The notes beneath the pieces are model-generated. The model searched no databases and had not been told where the DNA came from. It saw nothing but the letters and a program-made list of their open reading frames with translations. A program made the position numbers and the translations under genes. From positions 62,001-126,000 of the forward strand of contig NZ_BPEV01000008.1 in the NCBI RefSeq assembly GCF_019654955.1: 64,000 nucleotides of DNA. The letters run 5' to 3'. Source of the stretch: Shewanella sp. KT0246. GTDB lineage: Bacteria; Pseudomonadota; Gammaproteobacteria; Enterobacterales; Shewanellaceae. Positions 1 through 9,021 of this stretch are shown here, piece after piece (the first letter of the stretch is position 1; each line of letters starts with the position of its first letter).

Positions 1-259
1 TTGAAGGAGCAAGTGTGCCAGATAACACCCAAACCTCTTTGCCGTCTATCGCTGCGATTGTCGCGCTCTTCTCAGCAAAACCACCGTAAGCCGCTTCTTG
101 ATCCGATACGTCAGGAGTCGTTGGCGTATCTGGGGTCGTTGGCGTTTCCGTGTCTGAACCAGTATCGATATTGATATCACCACCACAACCAGCAAGCAGT
201 AAGGTTGCAGAAAGTGCAGCAGATACAGCGTTAAGTTTAAAAATGTTTTTCAGTTCCAT
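1..259 (-). CDS. Putative lipoprotein, 3' part missing at window edge
   Basis: The reverse strand opens at an ATG at 257-259 and reads without a stop to the window edge, so only the first 86 codons are present. The N-terminus has two Lys residues, a hydrophobic stretch and a lipobox LLAG-C with Cys25, so it should be lipidated and anchored in the envelope. Cys25 is followed by GGD and then a Thr/Pro/Asp-rich linker (about residues 37-54), a layout typical of a tether in front of a surface or periplasmic domain. The visible part of that domain does not identify a family. The gene is divergent from the pilin gene, with a long spacer between them. Confidence 0.75.
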   Translation of the reverse strand, partial: MELKNIFKLNAVSAALSATLLLAGCGGDINIDTGSDTETPTTPDTPTTPDVSDQEAAYGGFAEKSATIAAIDGKEVWVLSGTLAPS

Positions 260-737
260 TGTCATCTCCGAAGACGGAATTAAGCGTGTTAAGTAATTTG
301 GCTGGTCGACAAATTAACCTGCAAAAATGACAAAAAGACTTCGCCTAAGTGACAGCAAGATTTCAGAATAATGAAGGGAATATTAAAGTTAATAAAAAAC
401 AGAAGGTTACATAGTGAAACGTTTGATATTAATTGGTCACATATTTAACAAATAATTTACCAAGGTCGCCAAAAGTAATTATTTAGGAGGGGGTGAGCAG
501 ACTATTATTGAACGAAAAGACAGAAAAACAGCACGATTTTTTAACTCTGTTTGCACGAAATATTGAAGTAATATGACAGTGAAAAGTCACAGATTTAGCA
601 ATTCAAATAGGGAGAACTTACTATCCTAAACACGCTGATTTGAGTTTTTCTTATACATATTAGTCAATGTGTTTTACCATACAAAACATAAGTAACCCCT
701 AATAAACAAGCTGTTAATTCACTTTAAAGGACAAAAG
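260..737. other. Intergenic region between divergent lipoprotein and pilin genes
   Basis: This 478-base AT-rich stretch has no convincing ORF on either strand; the longest candidates are well under 30 codons and lack a ribosome binding site. It must hold the promoters of two divergent genes, but I could not pick a -35/-10 pair with confidence. A Shine-Dalgarno sequence (AAAGGA, 724-729) precedes the pilin start. Confidence 0.6.
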
Positions 738-1274
738 ATGGCGATTAACTCAACCTCAGGCTCAATTAAACTCACAAGCACTAAAGGCTTTACGTTAATT
801 GAATTAGTGATTGTTATCATTATTTTAGGGATCCTCGCTGTTATTGCTGCACCTAAATTTATCAATCTTCAAAGTGATGCAAAAATCGCGACCGTACAAG
901 GGGTAAAAGCAGCGATTCAGTCTTCACTTGATTTAGCCTATTCACGCGCCGCTATTGATGGCGTCGAAAAAGATGACCGCAGTTTGATTGATTACAACGG
1001 CGAAGTAATAGAGATGAAACTGGGCTACCCAGAAGCCTTTGGCGAAAATGATGGCGGCGGGTTACCACAAATGCTCGAAATCGGCTCTGAGATAGACTTT
1101 TGTTTTGGTAGTGGAAGTTGTACACCAAACGTAGAAGCAGGCTCGTCAAATGTGCGCTACGGCTATGATTTAGATGATGAGACAATTAATTGCCATGTAC
1201 GTTATATAGAACCGACTGGCACTGGTGGCTCAGCAACGACTTACACATTAACGGTCGATATCACTGGCTGTTAA
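738..1274 (+). CDS. Type IV prepilin, MSHA-type (MshA/MshB-like)
   Basis: A 178-residue class III signal protein. The leader ends at Gly17 and the mature protein would begin Phe18-Thr-Leu-Ile-Glu, with the conserved Glu at mature position 5 and a 20-residue hydrophobic helix, the hallmark of type IV pilins cleaved and methylated by PilD. The sequence just after the helix (APKF, then a NLQSDAK stretch) resembles MSHA pilins. Four Cys (122, 128, 152, 178) could form two disulfides in the globular head. The 17-residue leader is longer than in most MSHA pilins. No other pilus assembly gene lies in the window, so it is an orphan here and must use a machine encoded elsewhere. Start supported by AAAGGA upstream. 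Confidence 0.85.
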   Translation: MAINSTSGSIKLTSTKGFTLIELVIVIIILGILAVIAAPKFINLQSDAKIATVQGVKAAIQSSLDLAYSRAAIDGVEKDDRSLIDYNGEVIEMKLGYPEAFGENDGGGLPQMLEIGSEIDFCFGSGSCTPNVEAGSSNVRYGYDLDDETINCHVRYIEPTGTGGSATTYTLTVDITGC

Positions 1275-1299
1275 CCATCAATATGCTTATTAGATAAAA

Positions 1300-1334
1300 A
1301 ATAGGCTTAGCCGTTCAAGCTAAACCTATTTTTG
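1300..1334 (+). terminator. Rho-independent terminator after the pilin gene
   Basis: AATAGGCTTAGC at 1300-1311 pairs with GCTAAACCTATT at 1319-1330 (one mismatch, 7-nt loop), followed by a T-run. It lies between convergent genes and the A-run on its left means it could also stop transcription from the TRAP permease gene. Confidence 0.7.
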
Positions 1335-1347
1335 TTAACTCGCCCTA

Positions 1348-3288
1348 TTAAACCGCAGCTTTATCTTGCGTTTTCCACTGCACAGCCAATAACCCCAATA
1401 CAACCGCTACGCCAATAACGCCTGTGCCAAATGGATTAAACAACACCCAAGGGACAGTGGCGATTGCAACCAATCGCTCAACCGTCGAAAGCGAACGTAA
1501 CAAATAGCCTTCAATTGATATCGCAATAGCTACGATAATGCTAGCGGTCTGAATAATCGCGAAGGTAAATGCCATCATGCCTGCATCAGGGTTAAGCAAA
1601 TCGGTATAGGCCATCATTATTGGGATAATGAACAAACCGCCTGCCAACTTAAATGCCTCAACGGATGACTTCATCGGATTAGCATTGGCAACCCCAGCGC
1701 CTGCAAATGCAGCCAGCGCAATCGGCGGAGTCACATTGGAGGTTTGCGATAACCAGAACACGATTAAGTGAGCAGTTAATAATGGCAAACCAAAGTCACC
1801 CAGCATAGGCACAGCCATGACAGCGAGGACAATATAAGCTGCGGTAACCGGTAAGCCCATCCCTAAAACCAGTGCCACAATACTGATAAGTCCCAGCGCG
1901 ACCAACATATAACCGCCAGAAAAATCCATAACAAATTGAGTGAACTGTAACCCAATCCCCGTCTGGCCTACCACACCAACAATGATGCCTGCAGCGCCAC
2001 AAGCAACAGAAATGGGTAACGCTAATAGCGCACCGTTTTTCATGCCTTCGATAAACTTTTTAATCCCAATTCGGCTGTGTTTTCGCAGTGCAGCCGTCAC
2101 CAAAATTGCCGCGCAGCCTGCAACACCAACTAACAATGGTGAGTAGGCCATCATCAGTAAAGCGGTGATAATAGCGAGCGGAATAAGGTGATGAGCACCG
2201 TGTTTCATGACCTCAATGACGGCTTCAGTGCGACTCGCCGCTTTTAGGTTTAACTTACATGCCATTAAATGCACATAAAGTAAGGTACAGAAGAAGTACA
2301 AAATAGCAGGCGCAATAGAGGCCAACATGATCTCGCTGTAAGGCACGCCCGTAAATTGCGCCATCACGAACGCACCCGCGCCCATAATCGGCGGCATAAT
2401 TTGTCCACCGGTTGAAGCAGAGGCTTCAATACCCGCAGACTGCTCAGGGGTATAACCTAACTTTTTCATCATCGGAATCGTCACTGCGCCCGTGGTCACT
2501 GTGTTTGCAATTGCCGATCCTGAAATAGAGCCAAGCCCAGCTGATGCCAATACTGCAGCTTTGGCTGGGCCGCCGCGATATTTACCCGCGATAGAAAAAG
2601 CGAGATCAATAAAGAACTTACCTGCGCCAGTGACTTCTAAGAATGCACCGAACAGTACAAAAATAAATACCGTGGTGGCCGCAATGCCTAAGGCAGAACC
2701 AAACACACCATTAGCTGAATAGATTTGGAATTGAATCAACTCTTGTAGCGAATAGGCTTTGGTTGCCATCGCGCCCGGTAACAAATCACCAAAGCCACTG
2801 TAAGCGAGGAACATACCAGCAATCAGTACCATCACCCAACCCACGGTACGTCGACAACCTTCCAGTAATAAGAGTAATAATGCACTGCCCGCCACTAAAT
2901 CAACTGTGCCTAAACCATAAAGCATATGGTCAATATCGTTGTAGTCGAAAATCGACATCCGATAACCCGCAAACACGGTTAATCCACATAAGGCGAGATC
3001 AAATACACGACCAATCAAATAACCTTTTTTGCGACGGTTTTTAATCAGTGGATAATGTAAAAAAATTAGGACTAATACCCAGCACAAATGCACGGGACGA
3101 AAATAAGTGGCCGATATCGTTGACGTAATACCTTGCCAGATTTGAAATGAAGACAATAATACTGCAATGATTAACGTAGTGTAGCCTATGATTTTTATTG
3201 TTTTTTCATGTGGAAGAGCGTAATCAACCCCTGTACCTTTATCGGTACTCACATACTGCTCGGCTTGGTTGCCTTGTTCTTGGGTCAT
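1348..3288 (-). CDS. TRAP transporter fused permease (4TM/12TM, DctQM-type)
   Basis: A 646-residue, very hydrophobic inner-membrane protein. The first ~190 residues fit the small DctQ-like subunit and the rest the large DctM-like subunit, the fused form that normally partners TAXI-type binding proteins. Repeated Gly-rich membrane motifs such as GLGSISGSAIANTVTTG (about residue 250) and GMGLPVTAAYI (about 475), and the STGGQIMPP motif, are typical of the DctM core. It uses a sodium or proton gradient to import an organic acid; the substrate cannot be read from sequence. Its partner binding protein gene lies just upstream on the same strand, 135 bases away, separated by a stable hairpin. Start at 3288 is preceded by GAGAGGA. 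Confidence 0.9.
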   Translation of the reverse strand: MTQEQGNQAEQYVSTDKGTGVDYALPHEKTIKIIGYTTLIIAVLLSSFQIWQGITSTISATYFRPVHLCWVLVLIFLHYPLIKNRRKKGYLIGRVFDLALCGLTVFAGYRMSIFDYNDIDHMLYGLGTVDLVAGSALLLLLLEGCRRTVGWVMVLIAGMFLAYSGFGDLLPGAMATKAYSLQELIQFQIYSANGVFGSALGIAATTVFIFVLFGAFLEVTGAGKFFIDLAFSIAGKYRGGPAKAAVLASAGLGSISGSAIANTVTTGAVTIPMMKKLGYTPEQSAGIEASASTGGQIMPPIMGAGAFVMAQFTGVPYSEIMLASIAPAILYFFCTLLYVHLMACKLNLKAASRTEAVIEVMKHGAHHLIPLAIITALLMMAYSPLLVGVAGCAAILVTAALRKHSRIGIKKFIEGMKNGALLALPISVACGAAGIIVGVVGQTGIGLQFTQFVMDFSGGYMLVALGLISIVALVLGMGLPVTAAYIVLAVMAVPMLGDFGLPLLTAHLIVFWLSQTSNVTPPIALAAFAGAGVANANPMKSSVEAFKLAGGLFIIPIMMAYTDLLNPDAGMMAFTFAIIQTASIIVAIAISIEGYLLRSLSTVERLVAIATVPWVLFNPFGTGVIGVAVVLGLLAVQWKTQDKAAV

Positions 3289-3343
3289 ACTTTTTCCTCT
3301 CTGCTAATGATTGTCATAGCGCCCAATCAATCGCCTAAATATA

Positions 3344-3373
3344 CAAAGGCAACATTACGTTGCCTTTGTCTTT
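3344..3373 (-). promoter_or_regulatory. Intra-operon hairpin between TAXI protein and permease genes
   Basis: A perfect 10-bp stem, CAAAGGCAAC at 3344-3353 and GTTGCCTTTG at 3359-3368, with a 5-nt loop. In the direction of the operon it follows the binding-protein stop and precedes the permease start. No T-run follows it on the minus strand, so it is more likely a partial terminator or a 3'-end protecting stem than a full stop. Such elements commonly raise binding-protein mRNA above permease mRNA. Confidence 0.55.
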
Positions 3374-3423
3374 TTCACGTTCGCCTAAAGGTGTTAAAAC
3401 AACCTAGAAAACTAAGTTGTTTT

Positions 3424-4347
3424 TTACTTGATACTATCTAAATACTTTTGCGCACCAGGGTGTAATGGCACACCTTGTAAGCGGTCAGCATTTTCAGGGG
3501 TAGTCGCTTCAGCAACTTTAACCACCTTTTGCACTTCTGACATATTCTCAAAAGCTGCTTTAGTTAAATTAAACGCCATCTCGTCACTCATTTTGGCGCT
3601 AACCACAATCACATTCCACACACTCAATGTCGGCACAGCGCCCACATTGTTGTATACATCGGCAGGAATGGTGTAATTGCTATAAGCAGGGTTTTGCTTA
3701 ATAAACGCTGCACTTTCTTCAGCAGAAACAGGAATAATATTAACCTTATGGGTTAATGCCACTTGAGTTACCGCGCCAACACCTTGACCACCCACAATAA
3801 AGCCTGCATCAATTTGACCATTAGCTAATGCGTTGGTGGTTTCTGAATAATTCAAGTAAACAGCAGTGATGTCTTTTTTCACATCAATACCAATAGATTC
3901 AAGTAGTGCAGCAGACGTTACCGCAGTGCCACTGGCAGGAGCACCTAATGAAATACGTTTTCCTTTAAGATCGGCAAGCGAAGTAATGCCTGACTTTTCA
4001 AGACTAATGGCATGCACAAGGTTTGGATATAAGGCAAACAGTGTATTCACTGGCATTGCACTTCTGAACTTACCTTCGCCTTTATAAGCATCAAGGACAA
4101 CATTACCCATCGCAATACCGGCAATCATATCGCCACGTACCACTTTAATTGTGTTCTCAACTGATGCGGCAGTGACTTCAGCTTTAACGTTAACTTGTGG
4201 GACTTCATCTGACCACACTTTGGCTAACGCACCACCAAATGGATAATAAATACCGCTTTGACCACCAGTACCAATTGAATAGTTCTCGGCTTTAACCGCA
4301 GTTGGCAATACTAGTAACAAAGACAGTATCAACGCACGATAAAACAT
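3424..4347 (-). CDS. TAXI family TRAP transporter solute-binding protein
   Basis: A 307-residue periplasmic protein with a cleavable signal peptide (MFYRALILSLLL..., cut near VKA-EN). Right after the signal comes the TAXI signature TGGQSGIYYPFGGALA, and the remainder matches the two-lobed binding-protein fold of this family in length. It captures a small organic acid in the periplasm and delivers it to the fused permease encoded downstream. I chose the ATG at 4347 because AAGGAG lies 6 bases upstream; an in-frame ATG at 4377 would add ten residues before the signal peptide and has no such site. TAXI proteins elsewhere bind glutamate or oxoacids; the ligand here is unknown. Confidence 0.9.
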   Translation of the reverse strand: MFYRALILSLLLVLPTAVKAENYSIGTGGQSGIYYPFGGALAKVWSDEVPQVNVKAEVTAASVENTIKVVRGDMIAGIAMGNVVLDAYKGEGKFRSAMPVNTLFALYPNLVHAISLEKSGITSLADLKGKRISLGAPASGTAVTSAALLESIGIDVKKDITAVYLNYSETTNALANGQIDAGFIVGGQGVGAVTQVALTHKVNIIPVSAEESAAFIKQNPAYSNYTIPADVYNNVGAVPTLSVWNVIVVSAKMSDEMAFNLTKAAFENMSEVQKVVKVAEATTPENADRLQGVPLHPGAQKYLDSIK

Positions 4348-4509
4348 AGCCTTCTCCTTCATTTTTATTAATTTCATTAGACTTTACTTAACAAAGCCTT
4401 TAAATATTTATACATTTTTTTCGACTCGATAGTCTCTAAAGGGGTAGATAATGTCAAGGTATCGGAAGGTCGTAGAAATCAGAGTGTGACGGCACTAGAA
4501 GATATGAAC

Positions 4510-4542
4510 AGTAACCCAACTAAAAAGTTGGGTTACTTTTTG
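4510..4542. terminator. Strong hairpin downstream of the RND efflux operon
   Basis: AGTAACCCAAC (4510-4520) pairs perfectly with GTTGGGTTACT (4527-4537), an 11-bp stem with a 6-nt loop. The T-run lies on the plus-strand side, while the neighbouring genes on both sides are on the minus strand, so as a terminator for the efflux operon it would lack the usual U-tract. Confidence 0.5.
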
Positions 4543-4566
4543 AAGTCTAGAATCAAGAAACTACTT

Positions 4567-7500
4567 TTAGCGTTTTGCCTTAAACAACCACATATACATA
4601 GTTGGCAATACCAACAGCGTTAATGCAGTAGAGCTAAATAAACCGCCAATAATCACTATCGCTAACGGTTGTTGGATTTCACTGCCCACACCCGATGACA
4701 GTAATATTGGAATTAGGCCTAATGCCGAGGTTAATGCCGTCATCAACACGGGGCGTAAACGGCCAACAGTGCCTTCAAACACGCTGGTCTGCAGTGATTC
4801 TGATTTATTGTGTTCACACCGCTGATTAATGGCATCCACCAACACAACACCATTAAGTACTGCCACGCCAAATAAGGTGATAAATCCAATTGAACTAGGC
4901 ACCGACAAGTATGTCCCTGTAACGTAAAGCGCAACAACTCCACCGATTAAAGCTAGTGGCACATTAGCCATAATTAAGCCAACTTGCTTAATGCTGCCAA
5001 ATGAGAAATACAGTAATAGCGCGATTAACACGATAGATACCGGCACCACTAGCATCAGCTTCTGCTGCGCTCGTTGTTGGTTTTCATATTGCCCCCCCAC
5101 GACCACGGTATAGCCTGCTGGCAGCTGCGCCTTTGGCACAATGGCATAAATATCATTTACAACCGACCCCATATCACGGCCAGACACATTAGCTTGTACC
5201 ACGACTCGGCGCTGCACATCATCTCGTCGAATATTAGGTGGAGCCATTTCAATGCCGACTTTAGCGACTTCACCTAAACGAACCTGGGCGCCATTTGCAC
5301 CGCGTAGTATCAAGTCTCGCAGCACATCAGGTGAGTTACGATACTGCGCCGCTAATCGCACGTTAATATCATAACGAGCATTGCCATCAATCACTTGCCC
5401 AGCACTTGCACCACCAATCCCTTGGCTTACCAAGCTCATCACTTGATCGACACTCAAGCCATATCGAGCCAGTTGGTCGCGTAGCGGCCTGATAACCAAT
5501 TGCGCTTCGCCGCTTACTTGTTCAAGCGACACATCAACAGCGCCTTCAACCTCGCTAACCAACTCCGTTAATCGCTGACCTTTTTCAGATAATACCGCTA
5601 AGTCTGGGCCAAATATTTTAATGGCTAGTTGCGCTTTAACTCCTGACAGTAGCTCATCAACGCGGGTGGCTATCGGTTGTGAAAAGGTGAACAACAAGCC
5701 TGGGAAAACACTCAGTTCATCTTCCATTAAGTGCTGCAGTTCAAAACGATTTTCAGCGCTTTGCCATTCATCAACAGGCTTCAAACCAATGTAGATTTCA
5801 ATGTTACTGACAGGCTCAGGGTCGCCGCCAAGTTCAGGTGCGCCAATGCGACTTAATGCATATTCCACCTCGGGGAAGTCCATTAATATCGCTTCAATTT
5901 TGGGCGCTATATCTAAGGAGGTTTGCAGGCTTGCAGTCGGTGCTAGAGTCACTCGCAGATTTATGGTGCCTTCTTCTAACTCGGGGACAAATTCGGTACC
6001 TAAACGCGGTAGCAGTAGCATGCTGGCGGTAAACATCACAAGCGCGGTACTCATTACCACGACAGGCCTGTTAATGGTGGTTGATAGTAGTCGTTTATAC
6101 GCTCTCTCAATCGGTGCTAATATAGGACTTTGCTTGAGCGTTACCCCACGGCGAAATAAATAAACTGCAGCAGCAGGAACAACGAGTAATGCCACAACTA
6201 ATGCAGAAAGCATTGCCAGAATAATACTCACCGCCATTGGCTGGAATAATTTGCCCTCAACACCTTCTAGCGCAAATAATGGTGCAAATACCACAATAAT
6301 GATTGCTGTGGCAAAGAAGATAGGACTGCAAACTTCTTTAGCAGCTGTAACTACTTGTACCGTTATTGATTGAGTCTTTATTGATTGAGAGGATATTGAT
6401 AACGATGCTTGACCGCCTTTTTCCGTGACTTTGTTTTGGTTTCGAGTCAGGTGTTTAAAAATGTTTTCAACCATCACCACCGAGCCATCTACCAACATAC
6501 CTATTGCTACTGCAAGTCCTCCTAATGACATTAAATTAGCTGACATGCCAAAGTACGCCATAACCATTAGCGCTATGCCGATTGATATCGGGATCGACAG
6601 CAAAACTAAACTGGTGGCACGTAAGTTAACCAAAAAAAGCGCCAGAATAATCACAATAAACACAAAGGCCATCAGCAGTGCGTCAACAACTGTCGTTACC
6701 GCTTGTTTAACTAAGTCTGCTTGATCATAAAAAACCTCAAACGACACGCCTTTAGGTAATGCTTGTTCGATAAGCTCAACCCGAGTATTGATATCATCAA
6801 TAGTAGCCTTAGTGTTTGCGCTCATGCGTTTTAGCACTACGCCAGCAACCACTTCGCCCATGGCATTAACTTCATTTGTGCCATTAACAGGGTTTAGCTC
6901 TTTACGGGTAAAGGTTACTGCGCCCACACGAATTTCACGGCCATATTCAACCTTCGCAATATCAGCGACTCGCACAGGTGTCCCGCCTACTTCGGTCAAC
7001 GGAATTTGTGCTATTGCCGCTAATCCTGCATCCCCAGATGGCAGTAAACCGTAACCTCGCACCACTAATTGCTCTTGGCCTTGGTCCATAAACCAGCCAC
7101 CAGCATTGCGATTATTACTCTCTAATGCCTCTGTAACTTGCGCCATACTCAAGCCGTAACTGAGTAGCTTATTGGGATCGACATTCACTTGGTATTGACG
7201 CACATCACCGCCAAATGACAATACTTCTGTGACACCACCTACTGGCATCAATATCAATTTGACGAGATAGTCATTTAGGCTACGAAGCTCAGCGGCGTCA
7301 ACGCCTGATTCTGGTGTCGCTCGTAAAATATATTGATATATTTGTCCCAAACCTGAAGTGTTCGGGCCAATTTCAGGCACGCCAACGCCATCAGGGATCA
7401 TTTCCCTTGCAGCTTGCAGTTGCTCAAACACTTGCTGGCGAGCGAAATAAATATCGGTGCCTTCTGCAAAAACCACAGTCACTATAGATAAACCAGTACG

Positions 7501-7758
7501 TGATAATGACCTCACTTCAGTCACTTCAGGTAAAGCATACATGGCTGATTCGACAGGATAACTGATGAGTTTTTCCACTTCTTCGGCTGCTAGGCCCTCT
7601 GCGGCAGTATTTACGGTCACCTGCACATTGGTCACATCAGGAAAAGCATCGAGATTTAATTTTGGTAATATGAAAACACTGGCAATCGTTATCGAAACCA
7701 GAGCAAGCAACACCAACAGCCGATGACGTACGGCAGATTCAATGAGTTTATTTAGCAT
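4567..7758 (-). CDS. Heavy-metal efflux RND pump, CzcA/CusA family
   Basis: A 1063-residue inner-membrane RND transporter, the proton-driven pump of a tripartite CBA system that removes metal ions from the periplasm or cytoplasm. The order is an N-terminal helix, a large periplasmic loop, a membrane block, a second loop and a second block. The TM4 motif LVDGSVVMVEN (Asp at about 424) is the HME-RND proton-relay signature, and GVEGKLFQPMA follows as expected. The second loop does not show an obvious CusA-type methionine triad, so Co/Zn/Cd or Ni is more likely than Cu/Ag; the metal is not certain. A Ser/Thr/Gln-rich insertion (about 441-470) lengthens a cytoplasmic loop. ATG at 7758 is preferred over GTG at 7761 because TAGGAG lies at proper spacing. 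Last gene of the operon. Confidence 0.92.
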   Translation of the reverse strand: MLNKLIESAVRHRLLVLLALVSITIASVFILPKLNLDAFPDVTNVQVTVNTAAEGLAAEEVEKLISYPVESAMYALPEVTEVRSLSRTGLSIVTVVFAEGTDIYFARQQVFEQLQAAREMIPDGVGVPEIGPNTSGLGQIYQYILRATPESGVDAAELRSLNDYLVKLILMPVGGVTEVLSFGGDVRQYQVNVDPNKLLSYGLSMAQVTEALESNNRNAGGWFMDQGQEQLVVRGYGLLPSGDAGLAAIAQIPLTEVGGTPVRVADIAKVEYGREIRVGAVTFTRKELNPVNGTNEVNAMGEVVAGVVLKRMSANTKATIDDINTRVELIEQALPKGVSFEVFYDQADLVKQAVTTVVDALLMAFVFIVIILALFLVNLRATSLVLLSIPISIGIALMVMAYFGMSANLMSLGGLAVAIGMLVDGSVVMVENIFKHLTRNQNKVTEKGGQASLSISSQSIKTQSITVQVVTAAKEVCSPIFFATAIIIVVFAPLFALEGVEGKLFQPMAVSIILAMLSALVVALLVVPAAAVYLFRRGVTLKQSPILAPIERAYKRLLSTTINRPVVVMSTALVMFTASMLLLPRLGTEFVPELEEGTINLRVTLAPTASLQTSLDIAPKIEAILMDFPEVEYALSRIGAPELGGDPEPVSNIEIYIGLKPVDEWQSAENRFELQHLMEDELSVFPGLLFTFSQPIATRVDELLSGVKAQLAIKIFGPDLAVLSEKGQRLTELVSEVEGAVDVSLEQVSGEAQLVIRPLRDQLARYGLSVDQVMSLVSQGIGGASAGQVIDGNARYDINVRLAAQYRNSPDVLRDLILRGANGAQVRLGEVAKVGIEMAPPNIRRDDVQRRVVVQANVSGRDMGSVVNDIYAIVPKAQLPAGYTVVVGGQYENQQRAQQKLMLVVPVSIVLIALLLYFSFGSIKQVGLIMANVPLALIGGVVALYVTGTYLSVPSSIGFITLFGVAVLNGVVLVDAINQRCEHNKSESLQTSVFEGTVGRLRPVLMTALTSALGLIPILLSSGVGSEIQQPLAIVIIGGLFSSTALTLLVLPTMYMWLFKAKR

Positions 7759-7767
7759 CACAGGCTC

Positions 7768-9018
7768 CTAGTGGTTATGAATATCAAAACCAGCTTTTGC
7801 TAGTTCAGATGCCAATAAAAAAGCGCCGCTAATGACAATGTTACTGCTAGCAGCCAAGCCTTTAACCATGTTCATCCCACGTTGACGCTCTGTCACTTCA
7901 ACTTCTATTGCTTCAAAACCGTCTTCATCTTCAATGAATACTTGCCAGTGACCATCAGCACTTCGCGTTAAAGCCGCATCAGGCAATACCACACCTCCAT
8001 CGATACCACTTGGTAAGTACAACTCAGCAAATTGCCCAGCATGTAAGCCAACGCCTTTATTATTAATACTCACTAAAACCTGTTCAGTGCGCGTAATGCT
8101 ATCGAGTTCATGTGAACGACCAATAATGGTTCCTTGCACAGAAATCTCACCTACTTTCACTAACGCTGTATCGCCACTGGTTATCCCTTCGGCCTGCGCC
8201 GCCGAGAGTTGGGCTTCAACCCATAGGTGTGACTCATCGGTCAATTGCATCAGCGTGCTACCACCAGTTGAAACTTGACCTAACATAGCCACATCTTGCT
8301 GAACTCTGCCATTAATAGGAGCCAGTAACTGGAACTGACCAATGCTGGCAGGCTGACTAGCAAGTGCAGTAATCTGCGCTGTTGTCATATTGAGCGCTTC
8401 AAGATTTGCCCGAGCCAACTGAGCTTGAACTTCTGCAGTTAAACGACGACTCGCACTCACGGTACTGGCATTCATACTTTTCACTCTATTTAGCTCTGCA
8501 GCAGCGGTAATGTAATCAGCTTGAGCTTGAGCGACGTCAACGCCACCTAAAGTTAATAGTGCTTGTCCTTGAGTGACTTTTTGCCCTGGTACCACATGAC
8601 GCTTTAGTACTCTGACATCTAATTGCGGCGCTAATGTCATGGTGCGATCTCGATCCACCACAATGGTTGCCGTTGCGACAGCATTTAAGTCAAAACGACT
8701 ATTAGATAAATTAACCACCTGTATTCCCGCAAGTTGTTGCTGCCGTGGTGAAAGCACTAATGCATCTACATGCAAATCATCTGAATGTGCTTCAGAACTT
8801 TCCAAATCAGTCTGTACTTGATTAGGTGCAGGTTGATTAGATACTGAACTTGTTTCTCCATGGTCATGCCCTGGGCCTGCCCATGCGTTGTTAGACATAA
8901 AAGCTAATGCAGCTAAGAGCATCATTGAAACTATTAGCGTTATTGAAAGCGCTGAGGCAGTTAACACGTTAGTGCTTTTAACATTTATTAATTGATCTTG
9001 ATTCGAGTGAATATTCAT
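7768..9018 (-). CDS. Periplasmic adaptor (membrane fusion protein) of metal efflux system, CzcB/CusB family
   Basis: A 416-residue adaptor that would link the RND pump to the outer-membrane channel. It has a long hydrophobic N-terminal segment (about 20-47) then a short His-rich stretch GPGHDHGE (48-55) that may bind metal. A barrel-sandwich/lipoyl region (VVPGQKVTQGQALLTLGG) flanks a helical hairpin rich in Ala/Gln (about 165-215), followed by the second lipoyl half (LLAPINGRVQQDVAMLG) and beta-barrel domains. It sits 9 bases upstream of the pump gene and 3 bases downstream of the channel gene, so all three are co-translated. The N-terminus before the hydrophobic segment is longer than usual, but no better start is visible. 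Confidence 0.9.
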   Translation of the reverse strand: MNIHSNQDQLINVKSTNVLTASALSITLIVSMMLLAALAFMSNNAWAGPGHDHGETSSVSNQPAPNQVQTDLESSEAHSDDLHVDALVLSPRQQQLAGIQVVNLSNSRFDLNAVATATIVVDRDRTMTLAPQLDVRVLKRHVVPGQKVTQGQALLTLGGVDVAQAQADYITAAAELNRVKSMNASTVSASRRLTAEVQAQLARANLEALNMTTAQITALASQPASIGQFQLLAPINGRVQQDVAMLGQVSTGGSTLMQLTDESHLWVEAQLSAAQAEGITSGDTALVKVGEISVQGTIIGRSHELDSITRTEQVLVSINNKGVGLHAGQFAELYLPSGIDGGVVLPDAALTRSADGHWQVFIEDEDGFEAIEVEVTERQRGMNMVKGLAASSNIVISGAFLLASELAKAGFDIHNH

Positions 9019-9021
9019 TTG

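Noticed and set aside
6425..6724. Plus-strand ORFs of 60-120 codons inside the RND pump gene
   Set aside because: All are antisense shadows of the long pump frame; none has a start signal or domain pattern.
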